Shown one piece after another: positions 15,795 through 24,349 of a stretch of 64,000 nt of DNA. The stretch covers positions 4,246,118-4,310,117 of the forward strand of contig NZ_JAIFZO010000002.1 of NCBI RefSeq assembly GCF_026341275.1. The letters run 5' to 3'. The translations under genes and the position numbers were made by a program. The notes under the pieces are model-generated. The model saw only the letters and a list, made by a program, of their open reading frames with translations. It did not search any database and was not told where the DNA came from. The DNA is from Streptomyces ortus (GTDB taxonomy: Bacteria; Actinomycetota; Actinomycetes; Streptomycetales; Streptomycetaceae). How positions within the stretch are numbered: the first letter of the stretch is position 1; each line of letters opens with the position of its first letter.

Positions 15795-16051
15795 GCTCCA
15801 GCCTCCTGGCCGCGGCTCGACATACCGATACGTATTGCCGCCTGGACCCTGAACTAAGCGTGCGGTGGACGTGACAACGCCCATACGGGGGATGTACCGA
15901 GGCCATCTGCCGGTGTATGGCGGCTGTGTATCCGACACACCGCCGACACATGTAAGGACGAATTGCCATAGAGCCCCATCTTCCGGTCCGCACGTCACCT
16001 TGTGGACCTGCCGTATGGGGCGGGTAGGGCCAGTGCGATGATGAGCCCGCC

Positions 16052-16921
16052 ATGACTGCCTCCCACCAGCGCGCGCGCACCGGAGGTGATCTCCGGGTCC
16101 TGAGGGCCGCGGTGTTCACCGCCGTCTGTGTCGTGCTGGCCGCGGCCGGCCACTCCATCGCCTCCTGCGCGACGGTTCCCCTGTGGTCGCTCGGGGTGGG
16201 CTTCCTCGCCGTCTTCGCCGTCGCGGCGCCGCTCGCCGGGCGTGAGCGCTCGCTGCCCGGCATCACCGTGCTCCTCGCGACCGGCCAGACGGTGCTGCAC
16301 ACGCTCTTCGGACTCGGACAGCACGGCACGACGGTCACCGCGTCCGCCACGTCCACCGCGTCCGTCGCCTCCAGCGGCGTGGACGCCTCACTCGTGGCCC
16401 GGGCCGCGCGGCTGGTGTGCGGCGCCTCCATCGCGACGCTCAGCCCCGCCCAGGCCCAGCGAATCCTCGCCGACGCCCAACTCGGCACCGGCAACGGCAA
16501 CGGCGCGGGTACGGGCGCGGGCACCCCGCACGCCGTGCACGAGCAGGCGGGTGCCCTCCCGACCGCCCTCGGATCGCCGTCGTCGGGGCTGGCATCGGTG
16601 CTGCCGTCGCTTCCGATGCTCCTCGGTCACGTTCTCGCCGCCGTCGCCACCGGGTGGCTGCTGCGCCGCGGCGACATCGCCCTGCGGCGCCTTCTGCGGC
16701 TCTCGGCGCACGGCATGGCGGAAGGGCCGCTGATCTCTCTGCGCGGCGCCCTGGCGCTCGTACGGGCCCTGTTGTCGGGCCTGCCCGGCGGGGTCCCGGC
16801 GATGCCCGGCGCACCGCGCGGCTGGGCGTACGAGCCACCGGTCGCGTGTACGACCGCTCTTCAGCACTCGGTCAGCCGGCGCGGTCCGCCGGCCGGCGAG
16901 GCACTCGCCCTCGCCGCCTGA
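16052..16921 (+). CDS. multi-pass membrane protein of unknown function
   Basis: 289 residues from ATG 16052. Hydrophobic segments near residues 18-38, 43-62, 68-90 and 185-205 suggest at least four transmembrane helices; between them is a Gly/Asn/Ala-rich stretch (TGNGNGAGTGAGT). The C-terminal 60 residues are polar, with WAYEPPVACTT. Its N-terminal half recalls Streptomyces proteins loosely annotated as PE-PGRS-like because of composition, but no functional family is recognised. It is 143 bp upstream of the copper cluster and on the same strand; HTLFGLGQH and other His residues in the membrane part might fit a metal link, which is speculation. Confidence 0.72.
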   Translation: MTASHQRARTGGDLRVLRAAVFTAVCVVLAAAGHSIASCATVPLWSLGVGFLAVFAVAAPLAGRERSLPGITVLLATGQTVLHTLFGLGQHGTTVTASATSTASVASSGVDASLVARAARLVCGASIATLSPAQAQRILADAQLGTGNGNGAGTGAGTPHAVHEQAGALPTALGSPSSGLASVLPSLPMLLGHVLAAVATGWLLRRGDIALRRLLRLSAHGMAEGPLISLRGALALVRALLSGLPGGVPAMPGAPRGWAYEPPVACTTALQHSVSRRGPPAGEALALAA

Positions 16922-17064
16922 CACACCGCACCACTTCGGACGTAGTACTCCAGGGGTGCCGTCGTGCGGCACGCGCGCGTGCCCGCTCTCTCACGCGCGC
17001 AACCCCCAGTTCTCGACCGAACGGTTCTTCACCGAACCAGTGCTGAAAGCGAAGTGTTTCCTGC

Positions 17065-17805
17065 ATGAAGGTTTCTCGTATCGCCGCGACCGGTGTCGTC
17101 GCCGCCTCCGCCGTCCTCGTCCTGTCCGGCCCCGCGTTCGCGCACGTCAGCGTGCAGCCCGAGGGCACGGCCGCCAAGGGCGGGTACGCGACGGTCAACT
17201 TCAAGGTGCCGAACGAGCGCGACAAGGCCTCGACCACCAAGCTGGAGATCAACTTCCCGGCCGACCACCCGCTCGCCTCGGTCATGCCGCAGCCCGTCGA
17301 CGGCTGGAACGTCAAGGTCACCAAGTCCAAGCTCGACAAGCCGCTCGAACTGCACGGCGAGAAGATCAACGAGGCCGTCACCAAGGTCACCTGGACCGCG
17401 GACGGCAAGGGCATCCAGCCCGGCTTCTTCCAGAAGTTCCCGCTCTCCATCGGGGCGCTGCCGGAGGACGCCGACGAGCTGGTCTTCAAGGCGATCCAGA
17501 CGTACTCCAACGACGAGGTCGTGCGCTGGATCGAGACCCAGGAGAAGGGCGGGGAGGAGCCCGAGACGCCCGCTCCGGTGCTCGCGCTGTCCGCCGCGAC
17601 CGACGACCACCACGGCTCCGCCGCCGCCGACGACGACGCCGATGAGGACGCCGACGACGCGAAGGCCGCCGCCTCCACCACCGAGGCCGCCTCCGCCGAC
17701 AGCAGCGACACCACCGCCCGTGTGCTGGGCGTCGTGGGGATCGTCGTCGGCGTGGCGGGCGTGGCGTTCGGCGTTCTCGCCGGCCGCCGGCGTACCAACG
17801 CATAA
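17065..17805 (+). CDS. YcnI-like (DUF1775) copper-binding membrane-anchored protein
   Basis: 246 residues. A Sec signal peptide ends at GPAFAHVSV, leaving His as the mature N-terminal residue, the copper-binding 'histidine brace' start typical of YcnI/DUF1775. The domain runs to about residue 165 and includes the conserved Trp in VDGWNVK. An acidic/Ala-rich linker with an HH pair (TDDHHGSAAADDDADED) and one C-terminal helix (VLGVVGIVVGVAGVAFGVLA) with an Arg-rich end anchor it to the membrane. YcnI proteins bind Cu(II) outside the cell. It heads a plus-strand run with sco, PCuAC, copCD and dtpA. Confidence 0.92.
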   Translation: MKVSRIAATGVVAASAVLVLSGPAFAHVSVQPEGTAAKGGYATVNFKVPNERDKASTTKLEINFPADHPLASVMPQPVDGWNVKVTKSKLDKPLELHGEKINEAVTKVTWTADGKGIQPGFFQKFPLSIGALPEDADELVFKAIQTYSNDEVVRWIETQEKGGEEPETPAPVLALSAATDDHHGSAAADDDADEDADDAKAAASTTEAASADSSDTTARVLGVVGIVVGVAGVAFGVLAGRRRTNA

Positions 17806-18010
17806 GTCCCGTACGACCCACGCGTGAGCCGGACCGGCCCGCGCGCCCGTCAGGACGGGTCTGCGCGCGAGTCCTCTCCGGCCTCCGCGCAGGTCCGGTC
17901 CGACCGATCCGACGCCGGACGCCCACCGCGATCACCGGCCGGTCCGTATCCGGCCGGGGGCCGGTCCCGTACAAAGGAAAAACGGGTGTGGCGTCCCAGG
18001 AGAATGCACT

Positions 18011-18682
18011 ATGCGCAAGAAGAAGTACGCCGTGGCCGCTCTGTTCGCCGCGGCCGCTCTGACCCTTTCCGCCTGCGGCAGTGGCGACAGCGGTGACAAC
18101 GCCGTCGCCGAGGTCTCCGCCGAGTCCGGCTCGGAGAAGGCCGCCACGGTCCTCGACAAGCCGTTCGAGAAGCCGGATCTGGTCCTCACCGACACGCAGG
18201 GCAAGAAGTACGACCTCCGCGAGGCGACCGAGGGCAAGCCCACCCTCATCTACTTCGGCTACACCAACTGCCCCGACGTCTGCCCCCTGACGATGAACAA
18301 CATCGCCGTCGCCAAGAAGCAGCTCGCCCAGAACAAGAAGCTGTCCCAGGCCGAGAAGGACTCGCTCCGGGTCGTGTTCGTCACCACCGACCCGGAGCGG
18401 GACACCCCTGCCGCGCTCGGCAAGTGGCTCAAGGGCATCGACCCGGACGTCGTCGGCCTGACCGGCTCCTTCGACACGATCCAGGCGGGCGCCCGGACGG
18501 TGGGCATCTCCATCGAGGCGCCGACGAAGGGCAAGGACGGCAAGGTCACCTCCATGCACGGCACGCAGGTCATCGCCTTCTCCCCGAAGACCGACGGCGG
18601 TTACGTGCTGTACGGCGAGGACGCCACCGTCGACGACTACACCAAGGACCTCCCCGCGCTGATCAAGGGCGCGAAGCCGTGA
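18011..18682 (+). CDS. sco: Sco-type copper chaperone lipoprotein
   Basis: 223 residues from ATG 18011 with AGGAG upstream. A lipoprotein signal (LTLSACGSG) precedes an SCO1/SenC thioredoxin-like domain. The copper site is visible: FGYTNCPDVCPLTMNN gives Cys-x3-Cys, and the distal His is in SMHGTQVIAF. Sco proteins metallate the CuA site of cytochrome c oxidase; in S. lividans Sco works with ECuC and affects development, as far as I recall. Its stop overlaps the next gene's GTG (GTGA), so the two are translationally coupled. Confidence 0.94.
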   Translation: MRKKKYAVAALFAAAALTLSACGSGDSGDNAVAEVSAESGSEKAATVLDKPFEKPDLVLTDTQGKKYDLREATEGKPTLIYFGYTNCPDVCPLTMNNIAVAKKQLAQNKKLSQAEKDSLRVVFVTTDPERDTPAALGKWLKGIDPDVVGLTGSFDTIQAGARTVGISIEAPTKGKDGKVTSMHGTQVIAFSPKTDGGYVLYGEDATVDDYTKDLPALIKGAKP

Positions 18683-19290
18683 CCCGTCGTACGGCGTCCG
18701 CGGCTGCCCTCGTGGCCGCCGCCGCACTGATCCTGACGGGCTGCGGGGACTCGGACTCCGGCGGCTCGGGCGGCTCGGACGCCTCCGGGAGCGGACTGTC
18801 GGTGGGCTCCGCCTACATGCCGCAGCCCGTGTCGGACTCCATGGCGGCCGGGTTCCTGGTCATCTCCAATGACGGCGGCGCGGACGACCGGCTGTCCTCC
18901 GTCACCAGTGACGTGGCCGGCGAGGTCACCATCCACACGACCGTCGGGCAGTCGATGGAGCAGGTGAAGGACCTCGACATCCCCGCTCACGGCAAGCTCG
19001 TCCTGGAAAGCGGCGGCGACCACCTCATGTTCGAGAAGCTGAAGCGCAAGCCGAAGGAGGGGGACACGGTGTCCCTGGAGCTGCGCTTCACCGAGTCCGA
19101 TCCGATCAAGGTCGAGATGCCGGTGAAGTCCGCGACCTACCAGCCGTCGGCGGTGACGAGATCGTCCTCGCGGTCGTCTATCCCTCCGACCACTCCGACC
19201 GCTCCGACCCCCTTCACCGCTCCATCCGTCCCACCTGCCTCGTCTGTTCCATCCACCTTGTCCGCTCTGTCCATCACATCGCATCACTGA
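18679..19290 (+). CDS. ecuC: PCuAC/ECuC-type extracytoplasmic copper chaperone, with extended tail
   Basis: 203 residues from the GTG overlapping the sco stop. A lipobox (LILTGCGDS) precedes a PCu(A)C domain with its Cu(I) ligands in IHTTVGQSMEQV and GDHLMFEKL, close to the family pattern His-x10-Met-x21-His-x-Met. It should carry Cu(I) to Sco or cytochrome oxidase. After about residue 155 the protein continues into roughly 45 residues rich in Ser, Pro and Thr, ending His-His, which is not typical of the family. The name follows the S. lividans ECuC/Sco/DtpA locus I recall. Confidence 0.9.
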   Translation: MTRRTASAAALVAAAALILTGCGDSDSGGSGGSDASGSGLSVGSAYMPQPVSDSMAAGFLVISNDGGADDRLSSVTSDVAGEVTIHTTVGQSMEQVKDLDIPAHGKLVLESGGDHLMFEKLKRKPKEGDTVSLELRFTESDPIKVEMPVKSATYQPSAVTRSSSRSSIPPTTPTAPTPFTAPSVPPASSVPSTLSALSITSHH

Positions 19291-19304
19291 GGGAGGGACC
19301 ACCC

Positions 19305-21344
19305 TTGAGTCAGACCATCGCTCCCCGTGTGCGGACGCTGTTGCTGCTGCTCCTCGCCGTCACCGGCGCACTCCTTGCCGGAGCCGTGCCCGTCTCCGCG
19401 CACGCCGCCCTGACCGGGAGCGACCCGCAGCAGGGAGCGGTGGTCACCGAGGCCCCCGCCCAGGTGTCGCTCACCTTCTCCGAGCAGGTCGCGATGTCCG
19501 ACGGCTCGGTGCGCGTGCTCGACCCCAAGGGCGAGCGCGTCGACACCGGCAAGACGTCGGGGCAGGGCGGCAACACGTACGCCGTGAAGCTGCACTCCGG
19601 GCTGCCCGACGGCACGTTCACCGTGACCTACCAGGTGGTGTCGGCGGACAGCCATCCCGTCTCCGGGGCCTTCACCTTCTCCATCGGGGCGCCCTCCACG
19701 ACCACGGTCGCCGTGTCCGACCAGGAGGCCGGCGGCGGGCTCGTGGGCGGCCTCTACGGCTTCGCGCGCTATGTGTCGTACGCGGGATTCATCCTGCTCG
19801 TCGGCGGCTCGGCCTTCGTGCTGGCCTGCTGGCAGCGCGGCACCGGTGTCCGGGCGGTGCAGCGGCTCGTGGTCTCCGGGTGGCTCGCCCTGACCGGGGC
19901 CACGCTCGCCATGCTGATGCTGCGCGGGTCGTACACCGGCTCGGGGAAGTTCGGGGACATCTTCGACCTGAACCTGCTCAGCGACGTGCTGCAGACCAAG
20001 ACGGGCGCCGCCCTGGTGTCGAGGCTGCTGCTGCTCGCCGCCGCCGCGCTGTTCATCGCCGTGCTCTTCGGGGCGTACGAGAAGCGTGAGGACGAGGAGG
20101 AGAAGGGCGATCTGACCTTCGGGCTCGCGATCGGCGGGTTCGTCGTGGCGGCCGGTCTCGCCGCGACGTGGGCGATGGCCGAGCACGCCTCGACCGGGCT
20201 CCAGGCGGGGATCGCGATGCCCGCCGACGTGCTGCACCTGCTCGCCGTGGCGGTCTGGCTCGGCGGGCTGTCGACGTTGCTGGTGGTGCTCTACCGGGCG
20301 CCGTCGATCGAACGGTCCGCCGTACAGCGCTTCTCCCAGGTCGCGTTCGGCAGCGTGGCCGTGCTGGTCGTGACCGGGATCTACCAGTCGTGGCGGCAGG
20401 TCGGCTCGTGGTCCGCGCTCACCGGGACCTGGTACGGGCAGCTGCTGCTGATCAAGGTCGCCCTGGTGGTCGTCCTCGTCGGCATCGCGTACGTCTCGCG
20501 ACGCTGGACCGCGCGGCTGGCGCAGACGCCGACGTCGGCGGCCAAGCAGTCCGTGAAGGCCTCGGTCGGGGCCGCGGCATCGAAGAAGTCGAACGGATCG
20601 GCTGCACCGACGGGGGGCAAGGGAGCCAAGGCGTCCAAGAGCCCGAAGGGAGCCAAGTCGTCCAAGGCGTCCAAGGTGTCCACCGGGTCCGAGGAGAACC
20701 CGGACGACAAGGTGACGGTCCCAGCGGGCGGCGAAGGCGGTAGCAGCGGCGGCGGCGCCGGTGGCGGCGGCAAGCGAGCCGCCCAGCTGGCCCGGCAGCG
20801 GGCCGCGGTGGCCACCGCGCGCGACAAGCGCCTGCGCGACGCCGACCCGCTCCGCTCCGGCCTGCGCCGCTCGGTGCTCGCCGAGGCGGGCGTCGCGGTC
20901 GTCCTGCTGGCCGTCACCACGGTGCTCACGTCCACCGAACCGGGGCGTACGGAGGAGGAGGCGAAAGCCGCCACCGCCGCCGCGTCCGCGGCGCAGACCG
21001 GTGAGGCGCTGTCGCTGGACATCCCGTTCGACACGGGCGGCGAGGACGGCAAGGGGATAGCCCGCGTCGAACTGGACCCGGCCCGCGTCGGCGGCAACGA
21101 CATGCACGTCTACGTGGAGCGGCCGAACGGCAAGGCCTTCGACATCCCCGAGGTCAAGGTCTCCTTCACCCTCAAGGCGAAGGACATCGGACCGCTGCCC
21201 GTGGTCCCCGACCGCATCGCCACCGGACACTGGACGGCGAGCGGGGTGCAGATCCCCATGGCGGGCAACTGGCAGATCGAGGTGACCGTGCGGACGTCCG
21301 ACATCGACCAGGTGACCGTGGACAAGAACGCGCAGATCGGCTGA
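19305..21344 (+). CDS. CopC-CopD-YtkA triple-domain copper protein
   Basis: 679 residues from TTG 19305, with GGGAGGG upstream. A signal peptide ends near PVSAHAALTGSD, so a CopC domain begins with the copper-binding His. It runs to about residue 125 and has HPVSGAFTF near its end. A CopD region of eight or so helices follows (about 145-405). Next is a Lys/Ser/Gly-rich cytoplasmic linker (about 410-500), one more helix (about 525-545) and a C-terminal FixH/YtkA-like extracellular domain (about 565-679). CopC/CopD proteins bind and import copper. It lies between ecuC and dtpA with 8-14 bp gaps, clearly one operon. Confidence 0.92.
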   Translation: MSQTIAPRVRTLLLLLLAVTGALLAGAVPVSAHAALTGSDPQQGAVVTEAPAQVSLTFSEQVAMSDGSVRVLDPKGERVDTGKTSGQGGNTYAVKLHSGLPDGTFTVTYQVVSADSHPVSGAFTFSIGAPSTTTVAVSDQEAGGGLVGGLYGFARYVSYAGFILLVGGSAFVLACWQRGTGVRAVQRLVVSGWLALTGATLAMLMLRGSYTGSGKFGDIFDLNLLSDVLQTKTGAALVSRLLLLAAAALFIAVLFGAYEKREDEEEKGDLTFGLAIGGFVVAAGLAATWAMAEHASTGLQAGIAMPADVLHLLAVAVWLGGLSTLLVVLYRAPSIERSAVQRFSQVAFGSVAVLVVTGIYQSWRQVGSWSALTGTWYGQLLLIKVALVVVLVGIAYVSRRWTARLAQTPTSAAKQSVKASVGAAASKKSNGSAAPTGGKGAKASKSPKGAKSSKASKVSTGSEENPDDKVTVPAGGEGGSSGGGAGGGGKRAAQLARQRAAVATARDKRLRDADPLRSGLRRSVLAEAGVAVVLLAVTTVLTSTEPGRTEEEAKAATAAASAAQTGEALSLDIPFDTGGEDGKGIARVELDPARVGGNDMHVYVERPNGKAFDIPEVKVSFTLKAKDIGPLPVVPDRIATGHWTASGVQIPMAGNWQIEVTVRTSDIDQVTVDKNAQIG

Positions 21345-21352
21345 ACGACACC

Positions 21353-22741
21353 ATGGCTGAACAGTCCACCCCGAAGACCCCTGCTTCGAAGCCCTCTGCT
21401 TCGAAGTCTTCTGTACCGAAGTCTTCTGTACCGAAGTCCTCTGCTTCGAAGCCCTCTGTACCGAAGACCCCTGCTCCGGAGACCTCTGTTTCGGAGACCC
21501 CCGCTTCGAAGCCCTCCCCCACCCGGGTCGTCTCCCGACGGCGGTTGTTGGGCACCGCCGGTGCCACCGGTCTCGCGCTCGGTGCGGTGGGCGGAGCCGC
21601 CGGTTACGCCGCCGCGCCCGCCGCCGACCGGACCGCGCTCCTCAGTTCGGTGGGCGCGGACGAGGTGATGTTTCACGGGAAACATCAGCCGGGCATCACC
21701 ACCGCTCTGCAGGCCAAGGGTCATCTCGTCGCCTTCGACCTGGCGGCGGGCGCGGGCCGCAAGGAGGCGGCCACTCTGCTGCGGCGCTGGTCGACGACGG
21801 CCGAGCGGCTGATGGCGGGCGAGGCGTCCGCGAACGACGACACGGACGTGGCGCGCGATGCCGGCCCCTCGTCCCTCACGCTCACCTTCGGCTTCGGCCA
21901 CAGCTTCTTCGCCCGTACGGGACTGGAGAAGCAGCGCCCGATCGCCCTCGACCCCCTGCCCGACTTCTCGTCGGACCACCTCGACAAGGCCCGCAGCAAC
22001 GGCGACCTGTGGGTCCAGATCGGCGCGAACGACTCCCTCGTCGCCTTCCACGCCCTGCGCGCGATCCAGCAGGACGCGGGCCGGGCGGCCAGGGTGCGCT
22101 GGCAGATGAACGGCTTCAACCGCTCGCCGGGCGCCACCACCCGTCCGCTCACGGCCCGCAATCTCATGGGCCAGATCGACGGCACGCGTAATCCCAAGCC
22201 CTCGGAGTCCGACTTCGACCGGCGGATCTTCGTGCCCGAGACGAGCGACCCGGCGTGGATGGCGGGCGGTTCCTACGCCGTCGTACGCCGTATCCGGATG
22301 CTCCTCGACGACTGGGAGGCGCTTTCGGTCAAGGACCAGGAGGAGGTCATCGGGCGCCGGAAGTCCGACGGGGCACCGCTGTCCGGCGGCACCGAGACGA
22401 CCGCGATGGACCTGGAGAAGACCGGCGGCGACGGCAAACTGGTGGTCCCCGTCAACGCGCACGCCCGGATCACCCGGCCCGACGAGAACGGCGGCGCGGC
22501 GATGCTCCGACGGCCCTTCTCCTTCCATGACGGCATCGACGCGGACGGTGTGCCGGACGCGGGGCTGCTCTTCGTCTGCTGGCAGGCCGACCCGTTGCGC
22601 GGCTTCGTACCGGTGCAGCGCAAGCTCGACCGCGGGGACGCGCTGTCCGCCTTCATCCGGCACGAGTCGAGCGGGCTCTTCGCGGTGCCGGGCGGGGCGT
22701 CGGAGGGGGAGTACGTGGGACAGAAGTTGCTGGAGGGCTGA
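21353..22741 (+). CDS. dtpA: Tat-exported Dyp-type haem peroxidase (DtpA-like)
   Basis: 462 residues from ATG 21353, eight bases after the copCD stop. A Tat motif (VSRRRLLGTAG) begins only at about residue 60, after a repetitive Lys/Ser/Pro segment (KPSASKSSVPKSSVPK). The mature part is a Dyp peroxidase: DGTRNPKPSESDFDRRIFV carries the catalytic Asp of the GxxDG-like motif region and conserved Arg, and proximal-His and distal contexts occur later (for instance SFHDGIDADG). S. lividans DtpA is encoded beside the same copper genes and is thought to consume peroxide produced by the copper oxidase GlxA. The N-terminal repeats are unusual for the family. Confidence 0.92.
   Translation: MAEQSTPKTPASKPSASKSSVPKSSVPKSSASKPSVPKTPAPETSVSETPASKPSPTRVVSRRRLLGTAGATGLALGAVGGAAGYAAAPAADRTALLSSVGADEVMFHGKHQPGITTALQAKGHLVAFDLAAGAGRKEAATLLRRWSTTAERLMAGEASANDDTDVARDAGPSSLTLTFGFGHSFFARTGLEKQRPIALDPLPDFSSDHLDKARSNGDLWVQIGANDSLVAFHALRAIQQDAGRAARVRWQMNGFNRSPGATTRPLTARNLMGQIDGTRNPKPSESDFDRRIFVPETSDPAWMAGGSYAVVRRIRMLLDDWEALSVKDQEEVIGRRKSDGAPLSGGTETTAMDLEKTGGDGKLVVPVNAHARITRPDENGGAAMLRRPFSFHDGIDADGVPDAGLLFVCWQADPLRGFVPVQRKLDRGDALSAFIRHESSGLFAVPGGASEGEYVGQKLLEG
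21371..21510 (+). repeat. tandem codon repeats in the dtpA 5' end
   Basis: Near-identical 12-15-bp units of the form TCTGCTTCGAAG, TCTGTACCGAAG and CCTGCTTCGAAG repeat about nine times, encoding alternating SKPS, SKSS, PKSS and PKT. They lie ahead of the Tat signal and are probably prone to length change by slippage. Confidence 0.7.
21670..21683. other. degenerate parS-like site within dtpA
   Basis: GTTTCACGGGAAAC differs at one base from the Streptomyces parS palindrome. It is inside a coding region and could be chance. Confidence 0.35.
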
Positions 22742-22810
22742 GATCCACCCATCGGGGCGTGGTTCCGGAAGCGTGAGACCAGTTCCCACAAGGCCCATTA
22801 GGGTGAGGCC

Positions 22811-23743
22811 ATGCCAGCCAGCTACGCGTATCTCGGCCCCGAGGGCACCTTCACCGAAGTGGCCCTGCGGACTCTTCCGGAGTCGGCCACCCGGCAGCTC
22901 GTCCCGATGGTGTCCGTTCCGGCGGCCCTCGACGCCGTCCGGGCCGGTGAGGTCGAGGCCGCGTTCGTGCCGATCGAGAACTCGGTGGAGGGCGGCATCA
23001 CCACGACGATCGACCAGCTGGCCGTCGGCGAGCCGCTGATGATCTACCGCGAGGTGCTCCTCTCGATCACCTTCGCGCTGCTGGTCCGCCCCGGTACGAA
23101 GCTCTCCGACATCAAGACGGTCAGCGCGCACCCGGCCGCCCAGCCGCAGGTGCGCAACTGGATGAGGGACAACCTCCCGGACGTCGTGTGGGAGTCGGCG
23201 GCCTCCAACGCGGACGGTGCCCGTCTGGTGCAGGAGGGGCGTTACGACGCGGCCTTCGCGGGTGAGTTCGCGGCGGCGCGGTACGGCCTGGAGGCCCTGG
23301 AGACCGAGATCCACGACGCGGAGAACGCGCAGACCCGGTTCGTCCTGGTGGGCCGGCCCGCCCGGCCCGCGGCGCCGACCGGTGCCGACAAGACGTCCGT
23401 GGTGATCTGGCAGCGCGACGACCATCCGGGTGCCCTGCTCGAACTGCTCCAGGAGTTCGCGGTCCGCGGGGTCAACCTGATGCTGCTGCAGTCCAGGCCG
23501 ACCGGCGAGGGCATCGGCAACTACTGCTTCGCCATCGACGCGGAGGGGCACATCGCGGACCGGCGGGTGGCCGAGGCGCTGATGGGGCTCAAGAGGTCCT
23601 GCCCGAAGGTGCGGTTCCTCGGGTCCTATCCACAGGCCGACGTCGATCCGAAGGACATGCGCGCACCGCGGGCCGGTACGTCGGACGGCGAGTTCGCGGC
23701 GGCCTCGGACTGGCTGGCGCGCTGCCAGGACGGCCGCTTCTAG
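22811..23743 (+). CDS. pheA: prephenate dehydratase
   Basis: 310 residues from ATG 22811. The catalytic PDT domain occupies about residues 4-185: YLGPEGTFTE at the start, VPIENSVEGGI, and NAQTRFVLVG with the essential Thr-Arg-Phe. An ACT regulatory domain follows (about 200-280) with HPGALLELL and LLQSRPTGEG; the usual ESRP phenylalanine-binding motif reads QSRP here. The enzyme converts prephenate to phenylpyruvate in phenylalanine synthesis and is normally inhibited by phenylalanine through the ACT domain. It is monofunctional, with no chorismate mutase domain, as usual in actinobacteria. A nested hairpin follows the stop. Confidence 0.96.
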   Translation: MPASYAYLGPEGTFTEVALRTLPESATRQLVPMVSVPAALDAVRAGEVEAAFVPIENSVEGGITTTIDQLAVGEPLMIYREVLLSITFALLVRPGTKLSDIKTVSAHPAAQPQVRNWMRDNLPDVVWESAASNADGARLVQEGRYDAAFAGEFAAARYGLEALETEIHDAENAQTRFVLVGRPARPAAPTGADKTSVVIWQRDDHPGALLELLQEFAVRGVNLMLLQSRPTGEGIGNYCFAIDAEGHIADRRVAEALMGLKRSCPKVRFLGSYPQADVDPKDMRAPRAGTSDGEFAAASDWLARCQDGRF

Positions 23744-23750
23744 CCGATCC

Positions 23751-23814
23751 GGCCGCTTCCGCCCGATCCAGCCGGATCGGCCGGAAGCGGCCGGAAGCGG
23801 CTGGAAGCGGCTGG
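23751..23814. terminator. nested hairpin and 10-bp repeats after pheA
   Basis: An outer stem GGCCGCTTCCG/CGGAAGCGGCC (23751-23761 with 23782-23792) encloses an inner stem CCGATCC/GGATCGG. The right arm is then repeated as CCGGAAGCGG, CTGGAAGCGG and CTGG. Probably the pheA terminator, expanded by short duplications. Confidence 0.7.
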
Positions 23815-23833
23815 TCCTACCTGCAGATTTTCT

Positions 23834-24145
23834 TCATCCACAGAAGTTATCCACAGGCGCGCTTCTCGACCTGGGGACAAGTCGACAACGAAGCACGACA
23901 CAGTCGACAAATCGCCCTACAACCCGCAACCGCGTCCACAGTCCCGCAGGCCACCCTTCGTACACCCGTTTTCCCTGACCAATCCCTTAGAGGGACCCAT
24001 TTCCACTCGAACGTGGGTGTAGAGAGGGTTTGACTCGGGAATTCCTCGTCCCGGATGCGGCTTTCGGAACGATCACTTCCGATGTCCACAGATCTTTCGC
24101 ACAGCCTGTGGATAACTTTCCCGGGGTGTGGATTCCTGTGGACAA
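23834..24145. promoter_or_regulatory. cluster of DnaA boxes upstream of serS
   Basis: Plus-strand boxes: TCATCCACA (23834), TTATCCACA (23847), GCGTCCACA (23932) and ATGTCCACA (24082). Minus-strand boxes: TTATCCACA (24107-24115), GAATCCACA (24127-24135) and TTGTCCACA (24137-24145). Three are perfect matches to the E. coli or Streptomyces consensus. The surrounding 600 bp have no gene and are AT-richer than the rest of the window. Likely DnaA-binding region that titrates DnaA or regulates serS; not oriC itself, since no dnaA/dnaN genes flank it. Confidence 0.75.
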
Positions 24146-24349
24146 ACCCCGCACCAAGTCCCTTGGCCCGCAAGGGAATCGAGTCAACCCGCCGCATCCC
24201 GACTGCCCCGTTCCAGGGAGCCGGACCTCTTTCGATTGACGCGGATCCGCACAATTCAAACGATTCGACAATTCCCGCAAAACCTGACAGAAGCGACAGA
24301 TCGGAATACCGGGTCGTGACCCGGAACCCGGCACCGGTAACCTTGTGGC

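Noticed and set aside
19284..21230. Long minus-strand frame opposite copCD
   Set aside because: It is antisense to a clear CopC-CopD gene, with no recognisable motif and a composition typical of a shadow.
21110..23551. Long minus-strand frame opposite dtpA and pheA
   Set aside because: It spans two well-identified plus-strand genes; its repeats (RSRGLR/RYRGLR) mirror the dtpA codon repeats.
23834..24145. Chromosomal origin oriC
   Set aside because: DnaA boxes are present, but dnaA, dnaN, rpmH or parAB genes do not flank the site and box number is lower than in Streptomyces oriC.
24146..24349. T-box riboswitch upstream of serS
   Set aside because: The T-box core sequence and specifier/antiterminator stems were not found; actinobacterial T-boxes are mostly on ileS.
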